Below the pieces are notes generated by a model that ran no database searches, was not told the origin of the DNA, and saw only the letters and a list, made by a program, of their open reading frames with translations. Shown here piece by piece: positions 8,281 to 17,388 of a DNA stretch of 42,334 nucleotides. Location: the NCBI RefSeq assembly GCF_003461955.1, contig NZ_QTYB01000021.1, forward strand, positions 1-42,334. Reading direction: 5' to 3'. The translations under genes were made by a program, and so were the position numbers. The DNA is from Ruminococcus sp. AM36-2AA. GTDB taxonomy: Bacteria > Bacillota > Clostridia > Lachnospirales > Lachnospiraceae. Within the stretch, counting starts at the first letter, position 1. Every line of letters begins with the position of its first letter.

Positions 8281-8726
8281 AGCCATACCGCCTCCGTTTC
8301 TTCTTCCGTTTCCCGGTAAGCTGCACAGTTATTTGGTGTTTCGTAAACAACAGCTCTTTTTACAGGATAGCCCTTTTCTTCCATTTTCCTGAAAAAATAC
8401 TCTGAAAAATTCTCTGCTGTAGGGCGAAATGGAACCTTCACCAGATGGAAGCCTTCTTCATCCAGTGCTTCCAGCGTTTTCGGACGTAATGTATTTTCTT
8501 CATAGATCAGCGTATGATCCATGGAATCTGCCAGCTCCCGAAGATCCTTTTTCAGATCTCCGAAGTCTACCAGCATCCCTCGCTCCTGGCCGTTTTTCTC
8601 CAGCTTCCGGCTTTCGATCTCAATCTCCACATGCCAGCGATGACCATGGATATTGGAACATTTGCCGGTGTAACCGGACAGAAAATGTGCAGAATCAAAA
8701 TCTGCTTCTGTTTTTAACTGATACAT
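8277..8726 (-). CDS. queD: 6-carboxy-5,6,7,8-tetrahydropterin synthase
   Basis: A 149-residue tunnel-fold enzyme converting dihydroneopterin triphosphate to 6-carboxytetrahydropterin, the first dedicated step of queuosine synthesis. Zinc-binding histidines lie in FDSAHFLSGY and in CSNIHGHRWHVEIEIES. MDHTLIYEENT and the C-terminal VYETPNNCAAY carry the other conserved active-site residues. The start at MYQLKTEADF (8726) has a strong AAGGAGG. The 37-residue upstream extension runs through the leader hairpins and is rejected. It heads the que operon. Confidence 0.96.
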   Translation of the reverse strand: MYQLKTEADFDSAHFLSGYTGKCSNIHGHRWHVEIEIESRKLEKNGQERGMLVDFGDLKKDLRELADSMDHTLIYEENTLRPKTLEALDEEGFHLVKVPFRPTAENFSEYFFRKMEEKGYPVKRAVVYETPNNCAAYRETEEETEAVWL

Positions 8727-8777
8727 AATTTTTTTCCTCCTTCTGGATCTGTCACACCACCCCGATATTCCATAAAT

Positions 8778-8798
8778 AAAAAAAACCGGTATTCCCGG
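8778..8798 (-). terminator. Second small terminator-like hairpin in the queD leader
   Basis: On the minus strand CCGG-GAATA-CCGG is followed by eight T residues (8785-8778). The short stem makes it weak alone, but it lies directly downstream of a stronger terminator. Confidence 0.4.
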
Positions 8799-8814
8799 CC
8801 ATGATCCGATTAAA

Positions 8815-8848
8815 GCAAAAAAGGGCAGACCCGCCACGAGTCTGCCCT
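8815..8848 (-). terminator. Intrinsic terminator in the queD leader
   Basis: The minus strand has AGGGCAGAC, an 8-base loop region, GTCTGCCCT and a T run. It lies between the riboswitch-like element and queD, where a ligand-dependent terminator would be expected. Confidence 0.8.
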
Positions 8849-8869
8849 GATTCTCACATCTTCTTCAGC

Positions 8870-8911
8870 CCTGGTTTTATTTATAGACAGGATGGTACAA
8901 ACGAACTGTCT
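8870..8911 (-). ncRNA. Candidate preQ1-I riboswitch controlling the que operon
   Basis: The minus strand reads AGACAG, then UUC, then GUUUGUACCAUC, then CUGUCU, and an A-rich tail AUAAAUAAAACC. The six-base arms form P1. The UUC right after the 5' arm and an ACC before the 3' arm resemble the preQ1-I consensus. GUUU in the loop can pair with AAAC in the tail, giving the pseudoknot P2. It is followed by a strong terminator and queD. Placement is ideal, but the loop is a few bases longer than textbook examples, so this is a candidate. Confidence 0.62.
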
Positions 8912-8998
8912 TATATTTAATTTGTATGATATCCCGGCGATACTATCTCAAAAACTCAACTGTATCAGCTCCGGAACCACTGTAAATTTCCTGCGGAA

Positions 8999-10654
8999 CT
9001 ATCTTCTTCCGCAGCACTTCTTATATTTCTTACCGCTTCCGCACGGACACGGATCGTTGGGATAGATTTTTCTTGCAGATGCCGGCTGCATCGGCATTGC
9101 TGTCGGCACAAAGCTGTTCGGCATTGCAGTGTGCGGCTTGCCTGTGGCAAACGGCCATACTGCTCCTGAGATCTCATTCGGTGTGTAACCGCGGAATTCC
9201 AGCATTCTTGTGTTATTGTTTGCCTCCATGATCAGCTTTGTAAATTTCTCAAGCTGCTCATCGTTAAACTGGATCCCCTTCTGGTTCAGGTTTTCCATGA
9301 TCGCTGACATTCTGCCATCCATGGAGCATTCTTTGTAAATAAAGAACAGTACCTGATCCTTCACTGCATCGGAAACCTTCATCTCATCCAGCAGGAATCT
9401 GCCCAGTCTCTGGTAAGAAGCAGATTTTGTCGGATAACCGTTTTCGGAATAATCCAGGATCTCATCTACTGACGGAATATAGAATTTCCGTCCGCCCTGA
9501 CGTCTCTCGATATCCTTGTAGATGTTATTGACCAGTGCGGATTTCAGGATCAGCTGATCCTCCGCAAGCTCACAGATGCAGGCCTTCTCCGGAATGGTAT
9601 GATACAGCTCGATGAAGCTGTCATATCCGATGTCAAAGCCTTTTCTCTGCTTAAACATCTCATATACGGTCTTTGCCGGTGCAGATACATACAGATAGCT
9701 TACCATAATAAGGCAATCCTTCAGCCAGTTTACCTGGCTGCGAAGTGTCTGGAACTCCGGTGTATTGATCTGATCGTAAACAGCTGCAACCTCTGCCGGA
9801 ACTTCTGCGTAATCATCACTGTAGGAAACAAGGTAGCCCATATCGTTCAGCCACTCTAATGTATTCCACTCATCCTCTGCAACATGGAAGCATTTTCTCT
9901 GAATAGCCGCCTCAAAAGCCAGTACTTCCTGATCGTCTGCTACGAGGAAGCTTGCTTTCATAACCTCCGGTTTAAGAACCTCTGCGGCAACCTTTGCGGC
10001 GATCTCTTCCTGCTCCATTCCCCTGCAGTGAAGTCCAAGCTCACCTGCAATGCTGAGAAGGTCTTCTTTACGATAGGACATGAGGAAATCTTTTACTGTA
10101 GGATTTCTTCTGCTGCCTGTGGCTGCCTCATCTGCTTTTGCAGCTCTGGCTGCTGCCTCTACTGCTGCTACTGTTGCAGCAATGTCTTCCGATGCTTTGG
10201 CTGTTTCCGCCTCTGTCTCAACTGCTGCAGTGCATCCCAGCTCCGGTGCCTCTGTCCAGTACGGATCATCCTCACCCTTTACTTCTTTTATAATAGAAGG
10301 AGCTTCTGCTGTTCCCTCGTCTTTCTTCTCAATATCAACTCTGTATTCCGGAGCTTCCTTATCCGCGCCATACTGACGGAAGGTAAACCATTTCTCGGAA
10401 TCCATAAGCTCTGCAGTCTCTGTCTCGCCTGCATTTAATAATGTGAAATTATTCTTTGCTTCTCCGTCACCATTCTCACGGATCTGTACTTTTTTCTGAA
10501 AAAATTCAATCTCATATAGGCTGCCTGCCGGATACTGAACCAGTTTTTCAAGCATGGCTGCCATATTTGCAAATGTAACGTCAGCCGCAACAGTACAGCG
10601 TCTCCATACCGGCGGTTTCGTTCCTTTTCTTGTGATTTTTAACTGATAAAACAT
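8999..10654 (-). CDS. pRiA4b ORF-3-like and SEC-C motif protein
   Basis: A 551-residue cytoplasmic protein. The first ~60 residues (MFYQLKITRKGTKPPVWRR...) match the start of the pRiA4b ORF-3-like domain. An alanine-rich linker follows at about 125-165, then a possible SAP-like segment (TVKDFLMSYRKEDLLSIAGELG) and a long helical region. The last ~20 residues are a SEC-C zinc motif: DPCPCGSGKKYKKCC. Such proteins are common in Firmicutes and their function is not established. It has a TTGACA promoter (10757-10762) and a GC-rich hairpin in its leader. Confidence 0.8.
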   Translation of the reverse strand: MFYQLKITRKGTKPPVWRRCTVAADVTFANMAAMLEKLVQYPAGSLYEIEFFQKKVQIRENGDGEAKNNFTLLNAGETETAELMDSEKWFTFRQYGADKEAPEYRVDIEKKDEGTAEAPSIIKEVKGEDDPYWTEAPELGCTAAVETEAETAKASEDIAATVAAVEAAARAAKADEAATGSRRNPTVKDFLMSYRKEDLLSIAGELGLHCRGMEQEEIAAKVAAEVLKPEVMKASFLVADDQEVLAFEAAIQRKCFHVAEDEWNTLEWLNDMGYLVSYSDDYAEVPAEVAAVYDQINTPEFQTLRSQVNWLKDCLIMVSYLYVSAPAKTVYEMFKQRKGFDIGYDSFIELYHTIPEKACICELAEDQLILKSALVNNIYKDIERRQGGRKFYIPSVDEILDYSENGYPTKSASYQRLGRFLLDEMKVSDAVKDQVLFFIYKECSMDGRMSAIMENLNQKGIQFNDEQLEKFTKLIMEANNNTRMLEFRGYTPNEISGAVWPFATGKPHTAMPNSFVPTAMPMQPASARKIYPNDPCPCGSGKKYKKCCGRR

Positions 10655-10681
10655 TCCTGTGTTCCTCTCCTGTAAATATAT

Positions 10682-10717
10682 GCCGGATCAGGAGATACGA
10701 ATAACTCCTGATCCGGC
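10682..10717 (-). promoter_or_regulatory. Perfect 5'-leader hairpin of the SEC-C gene
   Basis: GCCGGATCAGGAG and CTCCTGATCCGGC form a 13-bp perfect stem with a 10-base loop and no clear T tract. It lies between the promoter and the ribosome site of the SEC-C gene and also just past the GH32 stop. The arms share GCCGGATCA and TGATCCGGCATAT with the leader hairpin of the LacI gene at 28591. It could be a leader control element or the end signal of the GH32 operon. Confidence 0.55.
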
Positions 10718-10776
10718 GTAAGCAACTTCCCCTATGTTATACAAAAATAGAGAAATTGTCAATATTTGAGAGGCTT

Positions 10777-12300
10777 CTACAACACAATATCATATTTCTC
10801 AACCTGGATCACAGCATTTCCGTCACTGTGAAACAGGATCTCATCTGCTTCCACTGGTGTTGGGATCACGGTAGTCGCAGTTTTGCTTCCATCATTGATA
10901 AAAAGCTCTATGGAGCTTCGATCCAGGATAAAACGCAGCTTCAGATTTTGTCTGTCATCTGTGATCTGGAGCTTTCTTGTACATACAACATCACGCTGCA
11001 CCCCGCTCCAGGTTCTGTCGATTTCCAGTATCTGTCTTTTTCGATCATAGGTAAAGACCGTTGTATATTCTTCATTGCGTGCAAGCTCGATCCGGAACTC
11101 ATTGTACACATCCAATGCTTCCTGATTTGGATTTCCGGAGTTCCTGCTTCCATCCATGATGCCATCTGCGTTCTGCAGTTCCACAGTCAGATCGATCATT
11201 CGGCCACGGACGCCTTCAAGGCTTAAGCTCTCACCCACTTTTACATTCTCATAACAGCAACGGTTTTTCCGATAATTCTCAATTTCTCGGACCGGCTTCT
11301 GCCAGATCTTTCCGTCACGATATTCCAGCTCTCTCGGAAGAGTCATCATTCCCTGCCATCTCTGCTTTTCCTTGATCACACAGCTATCCCAGGATTTCAT
11401 CCAGGCGATCATCACTCTTCTTCCATCTGGAAGAAGGGTTGTCTGCGGCGCATAAAAATCAAGTCCGTAGTCCAGACTTACCGGTGCGTCTTTTTCAAAT
11501 GTATGTTTTTCGCTGTCATAATCTCCCGTAAAATATAGGGAATTATGTCCATTATGAAACTCATACCCTTTTGCCCGCATATGCTGCGGAGAACAGATCA
11601 GCACATGTTTATCCCCAAGCGGAAAGAAATCGGGGCATTCCCACATAACACCGATTTCTCCTGTGGAGTTCTCCGCAAGAATTGTTTCAAATTTCCATTC
11701 TTTCAGATCTTTACTGGAAAACAGAACTACCTGTCCAGGAATTTCTTCGCTGCGGCATCCTACGAGCATATGGTATGTTCCGTTATCTTCCCATACCTTC
11801 GGATCACGGAAATCAACTCTGCTGCATTTCTCCGGAAGCATATCCCCGGTGACTACCGGATTTTTCTCTGCCTTTACATAATCTTTTCCGTCACCCCAGG
11901 CAAGGCACTGATTCTGCCGGACTTCTTCTTTTCCATCCGGCAGCTTTTCTGTTGTAACTCCTGTGTAAATCAAAGCCTGTTTTCCATCCGCTTCAATAGC
12001 ACTTCCGGAAAAGCATCCCTCTCGATCATATTCCTGATCCGGTGCAAGCGCTGCAGGAAGCTGCTCCCATCTGATCATATCCTCCGTCACACTGTGGCCC
12101 CAGTGCATAGGGCCCCAGTCACGGCTGTAAGGATGATACTGGTAAAAAAGATGTACCTTTCCTTTAAAAACAGAAAATCCATTGGGATCATTGATCCAGC
12201 CAACCGGTGCAGATACATGAAAGGCCGGTTTCTCTTCCTGCGGGATATTTTTTGCTTCCTCTATTTCATAAAGACGTGCTTTTTCAAGTTTTTCACTCAT
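10777..12300 (-). CDS. GH32 beta-fructosidase (sucrose/sucrose-6-phosphate hydrolase or fructanase)
   Basis: A 507-residue glycoside hydrolase that cleaves terminal beta-fructosyl bonds. The nucleophile motif WINDPNG is at residues 35-41 (Asp38). RDP is at 165-167 and the acid/base motif WECPDFF at 220-226 (Glu221), followed by a C-terminal beta-sandwich. There is no signal peptide, so it acts inside the cell. It is the last gene after two ABC permeases and a binding lipoprotein, with no PTS component nearby, so imported unphosphorylated sucrose or short fructans are the likely substrates. The exact specificity is not readable. Confidence 0.92.
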   Translation of the reverse strand: MSEKLEKARLYEIEEAKNIPQEEKPAFHVSAPVGWINDPNGFSVFKGKVHLFYQYHPYSRDWGPMHWGHSVTEDMIRWEQLPAALAPDQEYDREGCFSGSAIEADGKQALIYTGVTTEKLPDGKEEVRQNQCLAWGDGKDYVKAEKNPVVTGDMLPEKCSRVDFRDPKVWEDNGTYHMLVGCRSEEIPGQVVLFSSKDLKEWKFETILAENSTGEIGVMWECPDFFPLGDKHVLICSPQHMRAKGYEFHNGHNSLYFTGDYDSEKHTFEKDAPVSLDYGLDFYAPQTTLLPDGRRVMIAWMKSWDSCVIKEKQRWQGMMTLPRELEYRDGKIWQKPVREIENYRKNRCCYENVKVGESLSLEGVRGRMIDLTVELQNADGIMDGSRNSGNPNQEALDVYNEFRIELARNEEYTTVFTYDRKRQILEIDRTWSGVQRDVVCTRKLQITDDRQNLKLRFILDRSSIELFINDGSKTATTVIPTPVEADEILFHSDGNAVIQVEKYDIVL

Positions 12301-12352
12301 ACTCTGCTCTCTCTTTCCTTTTTATGTTTCTGACCGGTATCTTTTTCTGTTT

Positions 12353-14038
12353 TTATTTCTCTGTCTCACTAAGAGACTTCTGATACTGGTCAAAATATTT
12401 CTGTTTGATTGCCAGATAATCAGACAGTCCATACTGCTCCATCTTTTTCAGATAGGAATCCCATTCTTTATCGATGCCGCCATTCAGGATCCAGTCTGCT
12501 TTTTTCTGTTCCGCATACTTCTTGATATCCGTGTCATACTGAGATACTTTATTGGTATCATCAATACTCATAAATACATTCGGATACACATATTTACTGT
12601 TCATATCCTTAAGATATGTTTCGTGCATATTGTCGAGACGCCATTTTGCATCTGCCGGCTCTGTTACATATACATCGTAATACTCGTTAAGTATTGCCAA
12701 CGGTCCGTTTACAGACTGTGCTTCACGAACCTCTACCGGAGATGCATCTCCCAGATCCATATGTTTCAGCATCTGACCACCTTCTGCATTCTCGGACATC
12801 TCAAAGATATTAAATGAATCTTTTTCCCCGTAAGTACCCCAGTTATTCTGCGGAGACTGGATCGGTTCATACATCTGATCGATCCATGCTGCTGCCAGTG
12901 CCGTATTTCGACAGCTTGTAGTCAGAACGCAGCGTCCTCTGTCAAAGCCACTGGTTTCACTGTTATTCTGTCTTGTGATATTTACAAGACCATCCGGACC
13001 GGCCAGCGCCGGGAGCATTACATAATCTTCATTGTTATCAATATTTGCAATATCCCAGGTGAAACACAGACCATATCTGTGGTTCTTACCTTTTGCAACA
13101 TAAGTTGACCATTCCTGGGTAAAAGCCTCCGGATCCACCAGCTTTTCTTCTACCAGCTGATGGAGCCACTGAATACCTTCTTTATAGCCTTCCTGTACAG
13201 TTGTATAAATAACGGTTCCATCATCTTTCACTGCAAAATGATCACCGGTGTCACCATATCCTTCTCCGAATCCGTTGATGAGAATTGCAGGATCCTGATC
13301 ACCATTATTGATGATAAAGGACATCGGGATCACACCACCCTCAATGTTGAATTTCTTTTCCAGTTTATCTGCATTGTCGCGGAAAGCGATCAGAACCTGT
13401 TCCAGTTCCTCAGTTGTAGTCGGAACGTCCAGCTTCAGATAATCCAGCCATTTTTTATTAATGTAGGGAATATCTCCAATTGCCTGAATGGCTTCTTTCC
13501 CCGCACCAAGCTGCTCGATCCATGGGAAAGAATAAATATGTCCGTCCGGTGCTGTACACATTGTTCTGTATTCCGGGTATTTTTCAAATACAGCCTTAAG
13601 ATTCGGCATGTATTTATCAATGAGATTTTCTACCGGAATAATGATTCCCTGTTTGGCATAACGAAGAAGATCATAATCACTCATCCCTGCGTTAAAAAGT
13701 CCATCCGGAAGATTTCCGAACTGTGCCAGCGCCAGATTTTTTTTGTCATCAAACTGATCCGATACAAAACAGGTCCAGTCAATGTGGACATTGGTCTGCT
13801 TTTCCAGTCTTTCAAAGATCGTTCTTTCATTAGGTTCCTGTGTAGATGTTGCAGGTGCACTGGTAATAAAAGACAGCTCTGCTTTTTCTTTCAGAGGAAA
13901 GGACACATCTTCCACCGGGGTATCCGGATCTGTTTCTGCTTTCATGTGTTCTTTTCCATTTCCACATCCGGCACTGCATACCATTATAATTGCAGAAAGC
14001 CCGATTGCCAATAATGCCTTCATTCTTTTTTTCATCAT
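12353..14038 (-). CDS. ABC sugar-importer substrate-binding lipoprotein
   Basis: A 561-residue extracellular binding protein of the large LplA/YtcQ-like type. The N-terminal MMKKRMKALLAIGLSAIIM signal is followed by the lipobox CSAGC, so it is anchored through Cys. Family features include AELSFITSAPAT, the aromatic-rich TNVHIDWTCF and a calcium-loop-like segment. I start it at the ATG at 14038, six bases after AGGAGG; a TTG two codons upstream abuts that site. It lies between the permease genes and the GH32 gene and should bind sucrose or fructo-oligosaccharides. Confidence 0.9.
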   Translation of the reverse strand: MMKKRMKALLAIGLSAIIMVCSAGCGNGKEHMKAETDPDTPVEDVSFPLKEKAELSFITSAPATSTQEPNERTIFERLEKQTNVHIDWTCFVSDQFDDKKNLALAQFGNLPDGLFNAGMSDYDLLRYAKQGIIIPVENLIDKYMPNLKAVFEKYPEYRTMCTAPDGHIYSFPWIEQLGAGKEAIQAIGDIPYINKKWLDYLKLDVPTTTEELEQVLIAFRDNADKLEKKFNIEGGVIPMSFIINNGDQDPAILINGFGEGYGDTGDHFAVKDDGTVIYTTVQEGYKEGIQWLHQLVEEKLVDPEAFTQEWSTYVAKGKNHRYGLCFTWDIANIDNNEDYVMLPALAGPDGLVNITRQNNSETSGFDRGRCVLTTSCRNTALAAAWIDQMYEPIQSPQNNWGTYGEKDSFNIFEMSENAEGGQMLKHMDLGDASPVEVREAQSVNGPLAILNEYYDVYVTEPADAKWRLDNMHETYLKDMNSKYVYPNVFMSIDDTNKVSQYDTDIKKYAEQKKADWILNGGIDKEWDSYLKKMEQYGLSDYLAIKQKYFDQYQKSLSETEK

Positions 14039-14054
14039 TATCAACCTCCTGTCA

Positions 14055-14951
14055 TCAGCCTTTTACAGAACCAACCATAATGCCCTGGTCAAAATATTTC
14101 TGGAAGAATGGATACATGATCAGAAGCGGTAAACTTGATACAATGATCGTAGCATATTTCAGAAGTTCCGCTACCTTTGCCATCTGTGCAGTACTCTGGA
14201 TATCTGCGATCATTCCTGGCTGCGGTGTATTCTGTACAAGGATGGAACGAAGTACCAGCTGCAATGGCTGCAGTTTCGCATCATTCAAATAAATCATAGC
14301 ATCAAAATAACTATTCCACATTCCTACAAAGGACCACAGTGCAAGCACTGCGATGATCGGTTTGCATACCGGCATCATAATCTTGAAAAAATGCTCGATT
14401 TCCGTGGCACCGTCAATGGCAGATGCCTCTCTGAGTTCCTTGGGGATAGACTGATAATAGGTTCTGGCAAGGATCATATTCCAGACATTAAACGCACCCG
14501 GAAGCAGGATTGCCCAGATTGTATTTACCAGATGCAGCTGATTGATCAGGATAAAAGTCGGGATCATTCCTCCACCGAAAAACATGGTAATGAGAAAAAT
14601 AACATTGAAGAAATTTCTTCCCACAAATTCTTTCTTGGACATTGGATATGCTGCCAGCAGAGTTACCAGAACTGAAATAATGGTAAACACCAGGGAATAA
14701 AAAAATGAGTTTGCAAAGCCTCTCCAGATCATATTATTTTCAAGAACTCTGCGGTACGCATCGATCGTCCACTTCCGCACATCAAAGCTGATCCCCTGGC
14801 TGTTCAGCACATTCGGATCCATAAAGGATGCGATCACAACATATAAAAGCGGAACCAGAATGGAAAGTACAAATGCACCCAGAAGTACGTATCCGATTCC
14901 TAAAATGGCTTTATCAGATGCCGAATATTTCTTTTTCTTTGCTTTTGCCAT
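14055..14951 (-). CDS. ABC sugar-importer permease (LplC/YtcP type)
   Basis: A 298-residue inner-membrane subunit with six predicted membrane segments. It has a binding-protein-dependent transport signature in the cytoplasmic loop, LREASAIDGATEIEHFFKIM, the EAA-type contact for the ATPase. The C-terminus MYPFFQKYFDQGIMVGSVKG is characteristic of the LplC/YtcP subfamily. It is preceded by its partner permease with an 11-base gap. No ATPase gene lies in the window; such systems usually share an MsmX-like ATPase encoded elsewhere. Confidence 0.93.
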   Translation of the reverse strand: MAKAKKKKYSASDKAILGIGYVLLGAFVLSILVPLLYVVIASFMDPNVLNSQGISFDVRKWTIDAYRRVLENNMIWRGFANSFFYSLVFTIISVLVTLLAAYPMSKKEFVGRNFFNVIFLITMFFGGGMIPTFILINQLHLVNTIWAILLPGAFNVWNMILARTYYQSIPKELREASAIDGATEIEHFFKIMMPVCKPIIAVLALWSFVGMWNSYFDAMIYLNDAKLQPLQLVLRSILVQNTPQPGMIADIQSTAQMAKVAELLKYATIIVSSLPLLIMYPFFQKYFDQGIMVGSVKG

Positions 14952-14962
14952 AACAGCACCTC

Positions 14963-15901
14963 CTATAATCCCTCTCCGTCATTCAGTTTCTTGACTACCC
15001 AGTTTACAAAGATCAAAAGAATTACATTGATCACTGAATTAAACAGCCCCACTGCTGTAGAATATCCATAGTCTCCATTCAGAAGACCGATTCTGTATAC
15101 ATAAGTAGAAAGAATCTCAGATGCAGGAAGGTTCATATCTGTCTGCAGTGCATATGCTTTTTCAAAACCAATGCTCATAATATTTCCGGCCTGAAGGATA
15201 AACTGGATCACAATGATGTTTTTAATAGCCGGAAGCTGTACATACCAGATCTGCTGCAGGATATTTGCACCATCCACCACTGCTGCCTCTTCCAGATCCT
15301 TACTTGCATTGGCAAGTGCTGCAGTATACATAATGGATGCCCATCCGGCTGTCTGCCAGATTCCGCTGGCTATGTAAATGGTACGAAATGCTGCCGGCAT
15401 AGTCATCCAGTTGGCATCGGAACCGATCAGTTTATTCAGCGGACCTACCGGTGAAAGAAACATACGAACCATACCACAGAGTACGATAACGGAAATAAAA
15501 TTCGGCGCATAGATCAGAAGCTGAATTTTTTTCCTGATCCCGGCTCTCCGGATCTGATTCAGAAGAAGTGCCAGGATGATCGGAATCGGAAATCCCCACA
15601 GCAGTCCGTAAATACTCAGTTTCAAAGTGTTCACAAGATAATTCATAAAATCCGGTGATGCCAGAAATCTCCGGAAGTATTCCAGTCCTACCCATTTGCT
15701 TCCAAATACACCATCAATGACATTGTAATCCTCAAAAGCGATCAGTACGCCACCCATGGGCACGTATTTGAAGATGATCGTCAGAAGAAGTGCAGGCAGC
15801 AGAAAAAACACATACAGCTGCCAGTTCTTTTTCACATACTGAAGCTTTTCTGCAGCAGTTCTTTTTCCTGCCGGAACAGCTTTCGCAGAACCTTTTTTCA
15901 T
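14963..15901 (-). CDS. ABC sugar-importer permease (LplB/YteP type)
   Basis: A 312-residue permease with a basic N-terminal segment and six membrane helices. It has FKYVPMGGVLIAFEDYNV, typical of the LplB/YteP subfamily, and the EAA-like loop LEEAAVVDGANILQQIWYVQLP. It is the first gene of the operon. Its promoter and a LacI-type operator lie directly upstream, between it and the divergent regulator. Confidence 0.93.
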   Translation of the reverse strand: MKKGSAKAVPAGKRTAAEKLQYVKKNWQLYVFFLLPALLLTIIFKYVPMGGVLIAFEDYNVIDGVFGSKWVGLEYFRRFLASPDFMNYLVNTLKLSIYGLLWGFPIPIILALLLNQIRRAGIRKKIQLLIYAPNFISVIVLCGMVRMFLSPVGPLNKLIGSDANWMTMPAAFRTIYIASGIWQTAGWASIMYTAALANASKDLEEAAVVDGANILQQIWYVQLPAIKNIIVIQFILQAGNIMSIGFEKAYALQTDMNLPASEILSTYVYRIGLLNGDYGYSTAVGLFNSVINVILLIFVNWVVKKLNDGEGL

Positions 15902-15949
15902 TCTCTTTTCCTCCCGTTTTTGTTCTTTCGTTCTTGTTTAGTAACCGGC

Positions 15950-15967
15950 AAAGTAACCGGTTACTTT
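15950..15967. promoter_or_regulatory. LacI-family operator at the importer promoter
   Basis: AAAGTAACCGGTTACTTT is a perfect 18-bp palindrome with a CCGG centre. It lies right after the -10 of the importer promoter, where a repressor blocks initiation. A further GTAACCGG half-site is at 15941-15948. Confidence 0.85.
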
Positions 15968-15975
15968 ATAATTTG

Positions 15976-16004
15976 ATACTACTATATGACATAGCTTCTG
16001 TCAA
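15976..16004 (-). promoter_or_regulatory. Promoter of the sugar-importer/GH32 operon
   Basis: TTGACA (16004-15999), a 17-base spacer and TAGTAT (15981-15976) on the minus strand. The operator begins about 8 bases downstream. Confidence 0.8.
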
Positions 16005-16029
16005 CCTTTTTTGTTAATTTATTCAAGAA

Positions 16030-16054
16030 AAGTTACCGGTAACTTAACTGGTTA
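16030..16054. promoter_or_regulatory. Second LacI-family operator between the divergent genes
   Basis: AAGTTACCGGTAACTT at 16030-16045 is a perfect 16-bp palindrome, overlapped by a degenerate TTAACTGGTTAT site ending at 16054. It lies upstream of the regulator promoter and could support looping with the site at 15950. Confidence 0.8.
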
Positions 16055-16062
16055 TTTTTTTA

Positions 16063-16091
16063 TTGCTATTTAACGTCTGTATTGTTATACT
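16063..16091 (+). promoter_or_regulatory. Promoter of the LacI-family regulator
   Basis: TTGCTA (16063-16068), a 17-base spacer and TATACT (16086-16091), about 100 bases before the regulator start. Confidence 0.6.
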
Positions 16092-16198
16092 TAATTACAT
16101 CAATCCAATTATCTTGTACGGTCTGCAGATTTCTCTTATATGATCACATCTGCATTCCGTATCATAACTTTCTGCTGTTAAAAGGAGACTATTTTTTT

Positions 16199-17227
16199 AT
16201 GGCTAAAAAACAGGTAACATTTGCCGATATTGCAGAATACACTGGTTTTTCCAAGACTACGATCTCCAGATATTTCAATCATCCGGATTCTCTGACCCTG
16301 GAAAATCAGGAAAAGATCGCAAAAGCCCTTGATGAGCTCGGCTACAGAAAAAACAAGCTTGCCAGGGTTCTTGCCAATGGAAAAAGCGAATTTGTAGGGA
16401 TCATTGTCCCGAACCTTTATCTTCATTATTATTCCGAAATGCTGACACAGCTTCTTCGAAGTTACTCCGATTATCATTACAAATTTCTGGTTTTTGTCAG
16501 TGATGGCGGCCCGGAGAAAGAAATGCAGTATCTGGACGAGCTGATGGCTTATAAGATTGAAGGACTTATTGTTCTCAGCCATACTCTTTCCTCTGAAAAA
16601 CTGGCTTCCTATAATATTCCTGTGATCGCCATTGAACGTGAAGCAGAACATATATGCAGCGTTACAACAGACAATTACATGGGCAGCATGCAGGCTACTT
16701 CTCTGCTGATACGTAATCAGTGTGATGTACTAATCCACATCAATGTCCATGTACCTGAGAATATTCCGGCTTATGACCGTATCCGTGCCTTTGAGGAAAC
16801 ATGCCGGGAATATCATGTTCCTTATGAACTGAACCTTAATGTTTCCGGTGATTCCTATCAGGCGCTTTTTGAACAGATGCGTGTGATCTTTCAGGATATT
16901 GACAGTAAATATTCCGGTCAGAAAAAAGGCATATTTTTATCCAATGATACTTACGCAAATATATTTCTCAATCTGATCTTCCAGAAATACAACTGTCTGC
17001 CGGATGAATATCAGATCATCGGATTCGATAATTCACCCATTGCTGCGGAGTCCATCATTCCGATCACTACTGTTGGACAGCAGATTGATGTGATCGCACA
17101 GACTACCATGGAACTTCTTGTGGAACAGATGAACGAAATGAAAAAAAGAAAACCGGCACCGCTTCAAAAACCGATCCACAAAAAGATCACTCCTGTTCTG
17201 ATACGACGGCAGACAACAGGAGACTGA
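16199..17227 (+). CDS. LacI-family transcriptional regulator of the sucrose/fructan locus
   Basis: A 342-residue repressor. The N-terminal helix-turn-helix reads VTFADIAEYTGFSKTTISRYF, followed by a hinge near residue 55 and a periplasmic-binding-like sensor domain (FVGIIVPNLYLHYYSEM ... IIGFDNSPIAAESIIPITTV). I start it at MAKKQVTF (16199), preceded by AAAGGAGA; the longer frame runs through the promoter. It is divergent from the importer operon with two palindromic operators between them, and upstream of the amylosucrase gene. The inducer is inferred to be a sucrose- or fructan-related sugar. Confidence 0.92.
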   Translation: MAKKQVTFADIAEYTGFSKTTISRYFNHPDSLTLENQEKIAKALDELGYRKNKLARVLANGKSEFVGIIVPNLYLHYYSEMLTQLLRSYSDYHYKFLVFVSDGGPEKEMQYLDELMAYKIEGLIVLSHTLSSEKLASYNIPVIAIEREAEHICSVTTDNYMGSMQATSLLIRNQCDVLIHINVHVPENIPAYDRIRAFEETCREYHVPYELNLNVSGDSYQALFEQMRVIFQDIDSKYSGQKKGIFLSNDTYANIFLNLIFQKYNCLPDEYQIIGFDNSPIAAESIIPITTVGQQIDVIAQTTMELLVEQMNEMKKRKPAPLQKPIHKKITPVLIRRQTTGD

Positions 17228-17270
17228 AAATACTTACAACATTTTTCCATATTCCATAACAACCCGTATA

Positions 17271-17299
17271 TTCATGTACTGGAAACTTCATGCTATAAT
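17271..17299 (+). promoter_or_regulatory. Possible promoter of the amylosucrase-like gene
   Basis: A perfect TATAAT (17294-17299) stands 17 bases after a weak TTCATG (17271-17276). No LacI-type palindrome overlaps it. Confidence 0.5.
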
Positions 17300-17388
17300 T
17301 CTGTGGAAAAATGTCAGATAACCATTACCGCCGGGAAATATTTTACAGGTTTCCCGACATCTATAAATATCTATTCAGGGAGGAAATC

